A stretch of 64,000 nt of DNA from Maratus speciosus (taxonomy: Eukaryota > Arthropoda > Arachnida > Araneae > Salticidae): positions 153,929,915 through 153,993,914 of the forward strand of contig OZ010791.1 of assembly GCA_963932465.1 (NCBI GenBank), written 5' to 3'. Shown here in pieces: positions 1 to 11,428 of the stretch (positions within the stretch are counted from its first letter, which is position 1; every line of letters begins with the position of its first letter). The notes under the pieces were generated by a model that was not told the origin of the DNA, did not search any database, and saw only the letters and a program-made list of their open reading frames with translations. Made by a program: the position numbers and the translations under genes.

Positions 1-680
1 TTTGCTGTATGACAGAAGAAAAAGATTACAGATTTATCTTTAAAAAGTAAGGAAAACCACTTTTTTCATTTAATTTTTCGACTATTTCTGGTTGGGGGGG
101 TGGCAGTAACCCCGTCAGCCCCCTTTTTCTTCTTTGGTGTCAATATGGACTATTATGGAACTATATGGTGAAGGAAGCGTATAGTCTGTTGAACGATAGG
201 GGATAAAATGCAAATTTATCTTAAACAAGCAGAAAAAATTCAGCACTATTTTATCATTTCATTTTCGACCATTTCGAGAGGAGGGGGCTGAAATTCCATC
301 AGCCCCCTCCCCATCTTTTGGTATGCTGTGATGTCAATGTGGACTAATATTGTGTTAACGAGAATGTCTATTTTGCTATATGACAGAAGAAAAAATTACA
401 GATTTCTCTTAAAAAAGTAAGGAAAAATTACTTTTTCATTTAATTTTTCGACTATTCCGGGTGGAGGGAGGGGGGCTGTAACCCCTTCTGCCCCCTTTCT
501 CTTCTTTGTTGTCAATGTGGACTGATATGGGACTAATGAGAATGGCTAGTCCGCTGTATGATTGAAAAAAATTAAAACTTTCCAAAAAAGAAAGAGGAAA
601 AAGCAGTACTTTTTCATATCACTTTCGAAAATTTCGGGGGGGGGGCTGTATCCTCATCAGCCCCCCCCCCTTAGGTACGC
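1..680. repeat. ~185-bp tandem repeat with G-rich blocks
   Basis: About four diverged units start near 1, 185, 372 and 550. Each begins with a GCTRTATGACAGAAG-like segment, passes through TCATTTAATTTTTCGACTAT and a G-run (near 91, 276, 459 and 635), and ends in a pyrimidine-rich segment with CAGCCCCC. The G-run and the following C-run in each unit are complementary and could fold into a short hairpin. The array is cut by the window edge, so its full size is unknown. No gene is seen in it. Confidence 0.75.
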
Positions 681-1744
681 CCATGTTTCAGTATTATTGC
701 TACACAAAAAATTAGCACATTGGGAGTATAATTTCAAGAGATATTAATGAAAATATGAAAATGTAATTTAACATTAGAAGCACCAAATTTTGAATGTTTA
801 TAATTCAAAAACTTATCATTCAAATGACTTGAAATTTGGTGTCTAGGCATAGTTTGAAACGGAGATTTGAAATATCTTGTTAAAATTGGGTATTGCCATC
901 GAAAAAAAATGAAGTTTGGGTTCGTTTTAATGTGTAGATGGCCCCCTAAGCAAATTTTATATACATCACTTAAAAGTAGACTTTATTTACAATCGTTCGG
1001 TACCAGTAACTTTCTTTTACGATAATTTGTTGAGGAGTTAGTAGGGGGTGTTTACTTTTTTTTTTCTCCCATGACTGTACAACATACATACAGAATCTGT
1101 AGGGGCAAAAGCTCTCAGGTAATATCCTGTAAGCTAAAGACTTGCAATACAACAGTAAAAATACAGTTTTTATCTCTTCAATTCGACTGCCGCAAAAAAT
1201 GGGATTTAAGTAGTCCCCGAAAAAAAATTATATAAAAAAATGACAACAACATGCGGAAATTTTTTTTTTTGTGTGAAATTGGCATTCAAAACTATAACCG
1301 ATACGATTAAAGTTCAAAAATGGCCCAGCAAAGCCCGGCACACTTTCAAAAAGCTTTCGATATGTTTAAACTAGAGCCAAAAACTCTTTAAAAATAACCC
1401 TTTTACAAATTAAATTTTTTTATTATATTAAAATTTAAACTATTTAAATTAACACATAGTTTAACACTAAGCTCTGACCTTTCTTAAACATCTAAGCCTT
1501 ATTCAATTTTAGTTCAAAAATTCATTCAGTCACAAAAAATTACATTTAAAAATAACAACAATGCCAAAAAGCAACAAAAAATCCTGTCTTCTTTCAAAAA
1601 ATTTTTTCTCTTCAACTTGAGACCAGGAACCACCGGATATGGCTCGGGTTCCTGAAATAGACATAGATCGAATTTATCAGCTATTGAAAAATATGATTTT
1701 TACAATTGTTAATGAATTTTTAATTTTTGGCCAGGTTTTTGGGC
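681..1744. other. AT-rich intergenic stretch without recognised gene
   Basis: Low-complexity A/T-rich DNA. Only short random open frames are present, and I recognised no TIRs, RNA gene or conserved protein fragment. The part after about 1200 is simple T/A-rich sequence leading into the Helitron fragment. Confidence 0.6.
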
Positions 1745-1965
1745 CAAATACTCCACTTACCGGCACGCGGCTTGCATTAAAAAAACTAATGAGTAATGTC
1801 AGAAGCAACAATCTCGACAGGACCTATCAAAGGTGAAGATGTCCTCACTCCTCGCATTCCTATGATTCCAACGGATATGCCATTTCAACTTAAGAGATTA
1901 TGTAATTCCCAATTTGAATGGCGTTTGCAATCAGTATATCAAAAAAGCTCATGGCTAATCTGTAG
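1745..1965 (+). pseudogene. Helitron Pif1-type helicase C-terminal fragment
   Basis: Conceptual translation in two frames gives TGTRLALKKLMSNV, then EATISTGPIKGEDVLTPRI followed by PMIPTDMPFQLKRL. This is the conserved string near the C-terminus of the Pif1-like helicase encoded by Helitron rolling-circle transposons. A frame change falls near 1800. Past 1905 the sequence still resembles the following FPIRxAFAxxIxKxxG block, but only with further shifts. It is a dead fragment joined abruptly to Copia sequence near 1970-1990. Confidence 0.7.
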
Positions 1966-1984
1966 AATTCCGCGGTTAAGATCT

Positions 1985-2059
1985 AGACACGCATTACTTC
2001 TCACACTGGTGGCTAGAGGTTTTCTTCAAAGAGAAGGTGCTGACTACAGTGAAACCTAT
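1985..2059 (+). pseudogene. Copia-type reverse transcriptase fragment
   Basis: The frame encodes LVARGFLQREGADYSETY. The family motif is (R)LVARGFxQxxGxDYxExxxP at the start of the reverse transcriptase of Ty1/Copia retrotransposons. The fragment stops at the foldback element at 2060. The rest of the reverse transcriptase is absent, so this copy carries a large internal deletion. Confidence 0.75.
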
Positions 2060-2366
2060 TAGTCCAAGAGCCGACAGCACAAAAGCCTATGTTATCAAGT
2101 ACAAGAAAAAAAAAAAAAACTTTATTTCATAGGAGAGTAGAAATAGGGAAATCTAATGATCCATGTCTGCCGGAAGTGAAGTGATGCATAGGCGAAAAAT
2201 TAATACCACCAGTGGATGACTCGTAGGTTTATCATTGTGTTTGTCCTACAAACGAAAGTATGAAAACATAGAGGATAGTTGTACCTACTTCTCTCTCCTA
2301 TAAAATAAAGGTTTTTTTTTCTTGTACTTGATAACATGGGTTTTTGTGCTGTCGGCTCTTGGACTA
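2060..2366. mobile_element. Foldback/MITE element at the Copia deletion point
   Basis: About 55-bp imperfect inverted repeats face each other. The left begins TAGTCCAAGAGCCGACAGCA (2060) and the right ends with its complement at 2366. Between them lie ~200 bp without coding capacity. The outer bases run into poly-A/poly-T tracts inside each arm. No convincing target duplication was seen, and the sequences outside are two distant parts of the same Copia element. Confidence 0.75.
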
Positions 2367-2489
2367 ATTCATCTTGAATATATATATCTAGTGAAAATCA
2401 GTTGGGTGATATTTTTACTAAAAGTTTCCCTAAGCCTAGGCTATGTAACTTAAGGTATAGGTGTTGCATTATGTGCGATTAAGGGGAGG
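2367..2489 (+). pseudogene. Copia RNase H C-terminus and polypurine tract
   Basis: The frame encodes ISSENQLGDIFTKSFPKPRL and a short tail ending in a stop at about 2482. ENQLxDIFTKxxP is the conserved end of the Copia pol polyprotein (RNase H domain). It is followed directly by a polypurine tract AAGGGGAGG and the start of an LTR-like sequence, TGTTGAGAATG. The arrangement pol end - polypurine tract - 3' LTR is intact. Confidence 0.75.
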
Positions 2490-2523
2490 TGTTGAGAATG
2501 TAATCGCACATTAACTGTACTTA
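2490..2523 (+). repeat. Start of Copia 3' LTR, interrupted by a hAT element
   Basis: The sequence opens TGTTGAGAATG directly after the polypurine tract, as Copia LTRs do. It is cut at 2523 by the hAT element 2524-7136 and resumes at 7145 (the TSD TGTACTTA occurs on both sides). The LTR 3' end was not located. Confidence 0.6.
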
Positions 2524-2612
2524 CAGTGGCGTAGCTAAGGGGAGGCGGTCCGCCCCGGGTGTCACCCTCTAGGAGGTGACACCCGATGTTTATTTGCAAA
2601 AATATATATATA

Positions 2613-5032
2613 CAGTCGGCTCTCGTTAATTCGAACTCGTCGGGACCACAAGAAATGTTCGAATTATCCAGAGTTCGAATTATGGAAAGTATGAGAGAAA
2701 CATGTTTAAAGGGGTACTATTACAAAGGAATTAATGTTATAGTATTTTTTTAAATTTCGGATGTTATCGTTAGAATGACTTAATATTAAATTAAAAGATA
2801 TAAATACATAAAATAATTAATAATATTAAAATAATATAAATAAAACATAAAAATTAATAATACACTATAGAACAACGGCATTTAAAATTACATTTTAATT
2901 GTACTATAATTTTCTTACCTGAAATTAGATGAACATTTAAGAAATTATTTACACTTATTTATCATCTCTATGAAAAAAATTATCAATTGTTGTTTGCTTA
3001 GTCCTATTCATTTTTGACTTTTTAGCCAGTTTTTCTATTTGTAACAAACAGTTAAGTTCTTTGTCTGATGGCGGCTGCATCAGGATAAATGTACGCAAAC
3101 GCTCAATTGATTGTGCAATTGACTTTTCTGTGGGTAAGGAAAGCACTTGGGACATAGTAGCAGAATCACCAGAATCCGATTCCATCTCCTCATTGCCTTT
3201 TTCGTGAATTGTTTCAACAATTTCTTCCACAGTTAAGGGTCCAGATACTTCTAAACTATTGTCGGCTGCTACATACTCTGCGAACGTAATATCGCAGTGG
3301 AACTTTTCAGAAAAGTTTGGAAATTCTATTTCTTCAAAAGGTCTGTTGTTTTCGTCATTTGCATTATAACCACTCTTTTTATATGGATGGATAAATCCGG
3401 CATGTCGAAAGCATTTTTCTATTGTTTCAGGTTGTACGGCGTCCCACGCCGCATATAAATCGTTGATGGCCGTGAGTAATGTTATGTAGTAGCTTTCTTT
3501 AAGGTCAATCGAAAATAAAATTTGTTCTAGAACCCTTTTACGGTAATGAGTTTTTAAATTTTGAATTATTCCTTGGTCCATCGGTTGCAGTTGTTGCTGT
3601 AGTATTAGGGGGTAAATATTCAATCTTTATAGAGCTCAGTGTTGGTAGTTTACAATGACTCTGCACATTATCTAGCAGCAATAGAATTTTTCTGTTTTCA
3701 CGAGAAAATTTTTTATCCAGTTCTTTTAACCAACTGATGCAGATCTCACGCGTCATCCAGGCTTTGGCATTTGCCACATAATTAACAGGCAGTGTTTTAA
3801 CTCCTTTGAAGCAACGTGGATTAGTTGATTTACCAATAACTAACAATTTTAACTTCTCACTTCCATCCATATTGGCACCTACCATCACAGTTATCCTGTC
3901 GTTTCTAAGTTCATCACTTGTGCACGTTTCACCTTTAAATGTTAAAGTCTTATTAGGAAGAAGCTTATAAAACAACCCTGTTTCATCGGCATTAAACACG
4001 TCTTTCATTGCATAAGTAGAAATAAGTTCGGGTAGCTTTTCGCAGAATTCATTGCAAGCAGCGAGATCTACAGCACCACTTTCACCACACACAGTTTTGT
4101 GTACGATGTTATTTCGCTGCTTAAAACGTGTCAGCCATCCTTCGCTGCAATTGAAATTTTTAATACCCATGAGTAGTGCAAGTTCTTTCGCTTTAGCTGC
4201 CAATATAGGTCCACTCAAATGTACATTTCTTGCCAATGCATCTTTTGTCCATAACAGTAAAGCTTCCTCTAAATCCTCATGGGCTGCTGTTCTCATACGT
4301 TTTCGTCCTTTAGCAAATCTTTCCTTTTCCCATGATTTCAGGATGAATTCTATATTTTTCAAGTAAGTAGACAGCGTATTCTTTTTTATTCCATATTCTG
4401 CAGCAATTTCTGTCTTAGATTGGCCACATCCTACCTTTTTAATAATTTCCACTTTGGCTTCTAGAGTTAACGATTTATAACTTCCACGTGGAGCCATATT
4501 TTAAAGAAACAAGATCTTTTACTTTCTCAAAAAACAATTTAGCAGTAAGTAAAACCATTGACTGAAAAATTCGATCCCCAGGGTGAAAGTAGAATGTAGT
4601 GATAAAACAGGTTTCCCCTATCTTTAACAGATGACCACTCAGTGAATTTCTTGGAATGTCCCTGGGTCAAATGCTACAGAAGGGATTAGGAAAAGCACAA
4701 TGGAAGAAAGGGCGAATGTGTCATTGATGGACAGACAGGCGCACTAAGAAAGCGGATTTCAAATGCATGGAATTATTATATTAGTTCAGAACAATTCTGA
4801 CAAAAATGAAAGAAAGAAAGTTTTTCAAGGTCTTGAAGTCCTTGAGAAAGTAAGGAAAAATGAAAAAATGGAATTCTCGTCAGTTCGAATTAAACGAAGT
4901 CAAGAGAAAATGAGTTCGAATAAATGAAAAGTTTTAACGTTATTCTGCCATTGAAAATTTCGGGACTTCATGTTTAGTTCGAATTAAGCGAAGATTCGAT
5001 TTATCCGATTTCGAATAAACGAGAGCCGACTG
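2613..5032 (-). mobile_element. Tigger (pogo-type) DNA transposon, near full length
   Basis: TIRs of about 25 bp: the left begins CAGTCGGCTCTCGTT (2613), and the right ends AACGAGAGCCGACTG (5032). TA dinucleotides flank both ends (2611-2612, 5033-5034), as for Tc1/mariner/pogo elements. It carries one transposase gene on the minus strand. It is inserted in the hAT element 2524-7136, 89 bp from that element's left end, and is absent from the related hAT copy at 22026-24657. Confidence 0.93.
2955..4497 (-). pseudogene. Tigger transposase, single frameshift
   Basis: Read on the minus strand from ATG at 4497. An N-terminal psq-type helix-turn-helix (LTLEAKVEIIKKVGCGQSKT and following) precedes a CENP-B/Tc5-type DNA-binding domain (LSGPILAAKAKELALLMGI, then CSEGWLTRFKQRNNI). 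A DDE domain follows, with the acidic residues in FNADETGLFY, LLLDNVQSH and QPMDQGII. The frame breaks once, near 3591-3600, just after YLPPNTTA, where one extra base separates the second and third catalytic motifs. The second frame then runs to a stop at 2955. No other stop or shift was seen, so the copy is young. Length (about 510 residues) is normal for Tigger/TIGD proteins. Confidence 0.92.
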
Positions 5033-5572
5033 TATAATCTTATGAGATTTCGGAAAAGAATTCTGCCGTAAAATGAAATTTCAAGCGAACTACGCAACAG
5101 AGTCAACTTTTTTTTCTAAGAAAATCTGAAAATTTATACAGAATGGGGTGTTTAAATTAGATATGCACTAGTGAACAAAAACCTACCTATCCGACGAATG
5201 GGTAGCAAAAACAAACTTTAAAAGAAATAATTTTCTTCTACATATCATTGACTTATGAGGACTATGGGATGAGTGATAAGTCGCCCCTGTCGTTTCTTAT
5301 GTGGGAGGCAAAGGGAAAATAAGGAATGGTATACGGTCATTTCCTGTGCTACAATTGCCTTGGGTTCTTTTGCCTTTCTTTCGAAAGCGATTGCATCCAC
5401 AGACAATATAATCTATAGTTGTCTATGATTGCACCATTGAATTGAAGAAAAGGCTTCAGGTTGTAAACTAGACCTCATGTTCACAATCACTGTAATATTC
5501 AACCTAAGGCTCCTAAAATTCGTATCATAGTAGTCCTAATTCAACAATCAGGGGAAGGCGTCTGTGACGCAT

Positions 5573-6553
5573 GAATCACGCAGTCATAATTCTGTTCCAA
5601 AAATTTAAGGCATTCGGTTCTGAAATATTTTTTTAAAAGTCGGTCATCAGTTCGAAAATTCCGACAAATCGACATCCAAAATATCACGAATTTCAACAAA
5701 AGGTCGCCGAAAGAAATCAATTTTGTCAATTGTACGCAGAAAAAAACGCAAATTTCGTCAAAGAATCGAGAAAAAAACCGCAAATTTTGTCAAAGGATCG
5801 AGAAAAAAAACGCAAATCTCGTCAAAGAATCGCAAAAAAACCCGCAAATTTCTTCAAAAGATTGCGAAAAAAAAAAAAATTTCTTCAAAGGATCGGCGAA
5901 AAAACGCGCATTTCGTCAAAGGATCACAAAAAACGCAAAATTCGTCATGAATCGCGAAAAAAAACGAATTTCGTCAAAGAATCGCGGGAAAAACGCAAGT
6001 TTCTTTAAAGGATCGCGAAAGAAAAGCAAATTTCTCCAAAGGATTGCGAAAAAATCGTAATTTTCTTGACAGGATCTCGGAAAAAAACAGCAAGAGTCAT
6101 CAAAGGATCGCAGAAAAAACGCGAATTTCGTCAAAGAATCGCGAAAAAACGCAAATGTCTTCAAGGGATCGCAAAAAAAACGCAAATTTCGTCAAGGGAT
6201 CGAGAAAAAAGGAACAAAGAGGAACCAAAATATCGCGTAAAAAACTCGAAATTCATCAAAAGGCCGCGGGAAAATGCATAATTAAGGATCGCGAAAAAAA
6301 AGCAAATTTCGCCAAGGGATTGCAGAAAAAACGCGAATTTCGCCAAAGTATCGAGAAAAAAGACAAATTTCGTCAAAGAATTGCCAAAGAAAAGCCAAGA
6401 TATTGCGGAAAAAACGCGAAATTCGTCAAAGGGCTGCGGAAAAATGCATAATTAGTGCTGGGAGGAGATTTCCCCTCCCTCTTCTCCCCTGTGCTGTAAC
6501 GTTCCTGAAAATTTTCTGTGAATTTCAGAATTTTTTTTTCTCAGAATCACCCG
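5573..6553. repeat. Minisatellite cassette, copy 1
   Basis: From about 5735 to 6450 the sequence is a tandem array of roughly 27-31-bp units close to CGCAAATTTCGTCAAAGGAT followed by CGCGAAAAAA. The lysine-rich open frames on it are translations of the repeat, not genes. Comparison with the rc copy at 22440-22580 shows that the host hAT sequence breaks after about GACGCATG (5572) and resumes about CGTCACGTATGG (6554), so the whole ~980 bp is an insertion. The right flank contains TCAGAATCACCCGTC, which recurs next to array copy 3 (near 46483). Confidence 0.85.
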
Positions 6554-7144
6554 TCACGTATGGTCAGAAAATTTATTTCAGCAATTTAGCGAGCGGAAGA
6601 ATGGGAAGAGAACTTTTTGACAAAGCGAGCGCTTTAATTTTGGAGTACCTTATTTGGCTAGTAAATTTCAATTGATGAAAAATATAAATGCGTATTTTAA
6701 ACAATGTTAGATTACCTTAAAAAATTATTTTACTGTTATTAGAAAAGAAATTGCTTTTAGAAAGAAAAAATTCAGTATAAACAAATGTGGTCTAAAAAAT
6801 CTGGGACGCCTTAATGGCTTTATAGAATTCTTAATTTCATTTATATGTTTTTTCGAAGGATATTTCCGAATAGATTGACTAAAGTATAGCGTATAAAAAT
6901 GTAATACACTATTTGTTTTCTTCGTTCTTTTATTTTTTTTTTCTTCTAATATTATTACTTTGTTAATATAAAGTTGTTAAAAGTTCTCCAAAAAAATGTA
7001 AAAATTTTATTTATAATAACGAAGAATTGCGATTGAAAAAATATGACGGATGTATGCGTGGAGGAGGTGGGGGTGACACCATTTACATCCGCCCCGTGTG
7101 TTACCCATCCTAGCTACGCCCTCGGCTACGCCACTGTGTACTTA

Positions 7145-7566
7145 TAAACTTATAGTAAATTATATCATTGTAAGTGGCAACAGTATTATTGTTGTTGGTT
7201 GTTTTGTTAGTTTTAAGTTTGAGTTTCTCGAAGTTTCTATTCTAGGTTATGTTACCATATGTGTGTTCTATGTGTATAGTCTTTAGTAATGAAGGCTTCT
7301 GATTTTTTTCATCGGACTCTGATTAATTATTATATCACAACATATACACATATTTTTTTTTTCATCGGGAGCAACACTAAATTCTGAAAAAGCAGAATTC
7401 CTGTTTTCTAGTAATATTTCTCTTTTCTCTGCAACAATGGAAATAAACCAATTGCCACCATTTTGAAAAAATTTCATAAAAACTTTTGAAGTTAAAATTG
7501 AGATATAGAAATGGGAATATTTTTAAAATTAGCTAATGCCGGAACATCTACAAATGAGGAGCTTTC

Positions 7567-7601
<35 letters not shown>

Positions 7602-9949
7602 GCAAAATCTGTTAAGTAGAAAGCTTAAAAAAGAAGTTTTGTGTTTTAAATATGTAGATGATATGGTTCGCCCCGGAATGGTTACCCACGCTTTCCTACA
7701 CTTGCATTTTATTTTTGCTTTATTTTGTTTGTAACATATTTTCTTAAAACTAATGCAAACTTGCCAAAAGTGGTAGAACAACATGCCGAAAACTGAATGA
7801 CCAACCAATCAGATTACCAGGTTCGGTTTGGAACGACGAACATACTTGGAAAAAAAATTATGCGCAGTCTGCACATCGTAAATTTATAAAGTTGTATTAT
7901 AAGCCTAGATAAAATAATTAAATTCCTATGTATAGTTTTCGTTCCTATAAAATTTTTTTACGGCAACGATTTTGATCGACTTTAACAATAGCTCTTTACA
8001 ATAATTCTTCGATTTAAAAATCGTCTGCATCAACGCTTTTCTCTATAGACGACTTGCATTGGCGTCACGTTGCTATTAGCAACTTTGATGTTCTAATCTG
8101 GTATTGCATCTGGAGCCCACACGGAACGTCAGAACTCCACGTTTGCTGTTAAAAGCACGTGTTGGGTTCCTGTTTAATTTATATTTTTATTATTATAGTG
8201 CTAATAAGTAAAAAAAGCCAAATTGAGAGCACCACATTCGTCTTATATTTGGGCGTCATATGAAGCAATGCCAGATTCTTCTAAATATTTAACGTCATGT
8301 GTAAGCCGTTTATAATACTACCAATTTTCATATTTTTGTATGCAGTAGTTTTTCATAATATCAGCGAAGAAAGACCTCCGGTCACCAAATAATTCATTTA
8401 CGGCGACGGTGACAGCATAGGTACTTTTTTTTAGAATAGAGAGAGAAAGAGATTATTAATTATTAAGAGAGATTATTAAGAGAAAAATTAATTAATAACA
8501 TTTTCAAATTGAACAAACTTCGACAATGAGAAACAACTAGATCCACTCAAAATCTTGGGCAGAGTTGTGCTAAACCAAACCCGACTACGCTATTTCCGCG
8601 GAAAATTGGCTCGCCTTTTATTATTACGTACGTCACAATTTTCTTTGCTGTTTCTCTTGCTACTATTATACTTTTGAACTCAGGCTGAAGCAATTGTCAG
8701 CAATTGAAAACATGCAACAGTCTATAATATAATCCATAGAAAATAACCAATAGTATTGTATTTACTATCACTGCTTTTTTGCTGCAAGTCACGTGATTTT
8801 TTAATCTTGGCTGGAGGTTTGTAAGAGATTGCTCAGGAAGTCTTTTACTTAAAAAATAATATTTTCCTGAGTAGTAGTAAATAAAACAAACATCTGTGAT
8901 TGATTGAGGTTACGGATTTCCTCAAAGATGTTTAAGTTATCTCAAACATCTTTGCCACGGAGTAAAAGACACTTTTACTCCGTGTCTTTGCTTTATTCTG
9001 GTTCCGCGAAAAAAAAAAAAAAAACTGCACACATTTTGTTTTTTACTCATTGGTTTTAAAGATCAAAATTTAAATCGAAAACAGTTCTGGCAATAAGAAT
9101 TGTAAATAAAAGAAAGAAGTAATCTGAGTTTTGCGCATTTCATTTATTTGTTATGATAAAGTGTATGCTATATCAAAGTATTATAAATCATTTTCATATT
9201 CTTTAAGCAATTTTCAGGTAGAAATTCGACAATTATGGAAGAAAAAGTAATAATAATGGTATTTATTTATTTTTTTTTTTTTGACTGTTTGTGTATATTG
9301 AAAGCAATAATTTAAAATCTTACGCATATAGTGATCTATTTATTTCTGATATATTTTTAAATGAAGAAATAGGGTGATTATTCCGAAAATCTATTTTTCC
9401 TTGATATTATGCTATGTATATTTCTTTACTTTATAAATGTTATTTCCCTTAGTTAAGATTTACAGAAGTAAACGATAATTTTGATTTGTGTTGGCATTTC
9501 AATAAGACTGTTACTTTCCCATAAGTTTAATACCTCATTTTCTTATATACATGTGATTTTTTTTTTTTTTTTTTTTTTTTCATGTTGGAAACGCAGATAT
9601 GTAGTATACGGATAATTTATCTCCAATTTATTTTTTCAGCGTACTTAATGTGACTTCTGCATCTGCAAATAACGATTATTTTAGCAGAGTTCTTGTTTAT
9701 TAGCCTTTTTTTAATTTTTGTTTCTTAAGCTTTTTTTTTTTCAATCTACGCATTTTTAAAGCATTTTTTTTAAATAAATGATTGCACATGCATTATTATT
9801 GTTTATTATTGAATATCAATACTTGAATTTGACTATGTTTGGTGAAGAAACGGATTTTAGGCCGGATGACTGCGTATTAAACGGTATAATATAAATATTT
9901 TTACATTATTTTATCTTTACAAGAAGAAAGTATGTAATTAGATTCGTGG
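7145..9949. other. Intergenic DNA with LTR remainder, poly-A and hairpins
   Basis: The first part continues the Copia LTR interrupted at 2523. Further on are a ~38-bp A-run (7570-7608), poly-T runs near 9272 and 9558, and two adjacent perfect hairpins (8922-8954 and 8956-8984). I found no supported gene. The remaining sequence is A/T-rich with no visible TIR pair. Confidence 0.55.
8922..8984. repeat. Two adjacent perfect hairpins
   Basis: CAAAGATGTTT (8922-8932) pairs with AAACATCTTTG (8944-8954). One base later CACGGAGTAAAAG pairs with CTTTTACTCCGTG (8956-8984). Both are perfect, with short loops. They could be ends of a small foldback element or a structured transcript; no flanking duplication was recognised. 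Confidence 0.6.
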
Positions 9950-10762
9950 AAAATTTCGACGGATTTGTACTTTTTAGAAGGTCCTGAACACGATTTGATC
10001 GTTTTTAGGAAATGCCTGTCTGTATGTGACAAAAATTTTGCAGGCGCTCTATCTCAAGAACTAATCATGGAATTTAATAAAACTTTAGATTCATTTAGAC
10101 CTTGATATAAATTTGTGCTGATTAGTTTTTACTGTAAATCGCCCTAGAGGTGGCGCTGCTAGTCTGTATTTTATACGATTTTCGCAATCTCAAGAATTAC
10201 TGCACGGGTTTTCATACAATTTCAAATTTAGTTAGACGTTGACATAAGTTGTTGCTGATTAGGATTTGGTGTTGTAAATCTCAACAGGTTGCTGTGCTAT
10301 GCTGAATTTTTCACGATTTCCGATATAGCTCTATCTCAAGAACTAATGCACAGATTTTCAACAAACTTCAGGTTCAGTTAGACGTTGACATAATTTGTGA
10401 CTGATTAGGTTTTGGTGTAAATCGCGCAGAGGGTAGCGCTGCTAAGCTGTATTTTTCAGGATTTACACGATTTTAGCGATAGTCGTATCGTATCTCAAGA
10501 ACTAATGCACCGAATTTCATCAAAATTCATGTTCCGTTAAATCTTCACATAAGTTGGTACTACTACTGATTAGGTTTTCATGTAAATTATTTTTTTAGGG
10601 GGCGTTGCCATGTTGCATTTTTCACGATTTTCGCGGTAGTTATATCTCAAAAACTAATGCACGAAATTTAATCAAACTTCTTATTCTCTTATATTTTCAC
10701 TTTTTTACATAAACCTGATCCTTATTAGATTTGGGTGTATACTGCCCAACAGATGTCGCTTT
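9950..10762 (+). repeat. ~150-bp-unit tandem repeat, copy A
   Basis: Five diverged units of about 140-155 bp each contain TATCTCAAGAACTAATGCAC (near 10049, 10190, 10334, 10491, 10644). Each then has TCAAACTTCA, a TTAGACGTTGACATAA-like segment, GATTAGGTTTTGGTGTAAAT and GGTGGCGCTGC. The leader at 9950-10045 (GAAAATTTCGACGGATTTGT) and all five units recur in reverse complement at 19240-20030. The array is continued beyond the hAT insertion at 10771 by unique flank sequence (11429-11700) that also matches the reverse copy. Confidence 0.85.
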
Positions 10763-10770
10763 TCTGCTTT

Positions 10771-11420
10771 TGCCGCTCCCTGATAAAATATTGTGGCTCC
10801 GGATCCTGCAACCGCTCCAACTCGGCTCCGACTTCGCGCTTTTGAGTTGCAGATTTTAATTTACACAGTTAATTTTTTGCTCTCAAATTATTCCTTTATC
10901 TTCATTAAAGATCTGCAAAAGGCACTTTTCTTCTCATCAAACTTGAAATGCTTGTTCAGAGAATCAGACATCTTTTAGCTTTTACTTTTAAGAAAGAAAG
11001 TTTCGTGGAATTTTAAGAACAGAAATCTTAAATTTCTTCTACACTTTTCAAACAATTAAAATTGTACAACTACACGTGTAAACAACAGGCAACCATATTT
11101 GTTTTCAAATAGTGTTGCGACTTAGCTCAAATAGAAAGCAGAAGTGAAGTAGTGTTACCATGTTTTTGTGAGAAGTTTTCCATCTCTAATTTTAAAAAAC
11201 AAAAAAAACCCTTAAAAAATGATATAATTAAAATATTGAATAATGCTGTAATTAAAATATTTTAAGCCTGGAAATTTAAAAGACTGAAAGGAAAAAGATT
11301 TAAAAGAATATTAAAAAAACTAAAGGACAAAGGAGCCCTGGAGCAGAGGGAAATTTAGAGCTCCAGCTCCGGCCCTAGCTCCGGGGAAAACACAGCTCCG
11401 GAGCGCTCCAGCTCCGGGTC
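10771..11420. mobile_element. hAT-like non-autonomous element rich in CTCCGG
   Basis: A perfect 8-bp duplication TCTGCTTT (10763-10770 and 11421-11428) flanks a 650-bp insert. Its ends carry GCTCC/GGAGC-rich sequence in opposite orientation (GTGGCTCCGGATCC near the left, CAGCTCCGGAGCGCTCCAGC near the right). The reverse copy of the host repeat at about 19200-19260 lacks the insert, giving an independent empty site. No open frame of interest. Confidence 0.8.
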
Positions 11421-11428
11421 TCTGCTTT

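Larger units (their letters stand above)
2524..7136. mobile_element. hAT-like DNA transposon, 4.6 kb, with nested insertions
   Basis: The termini CAGTGGCGTAGCTA (left) and GGCTACGCCACTG (right) are inverted. They are flanked by a perfect 8-bp duplication TGTACTTA (2516-2523 and 7137-7144), the size made by hAT transposases. The right end carries a short internal repeat of the terminal motif. Nested inside are a Tigger element (2613-5032) and a minisatellite cassette (about 5573-6553). No hAT transposase frame is present, so the element is non-autonomous. A related copy in reverse orientation lies at 22026-24657 and lacks both insertions. Confidence 0.9.

Noticed and set aside
5723..6451. Several overlapping Lys/Asn-rich open frames on both strands
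   Set aside because: They are translations of the 27-31-bp minisatellite in different frames; the same kind of frames appear at 13274-14350 and 46543-47103 wherever the array occurs.
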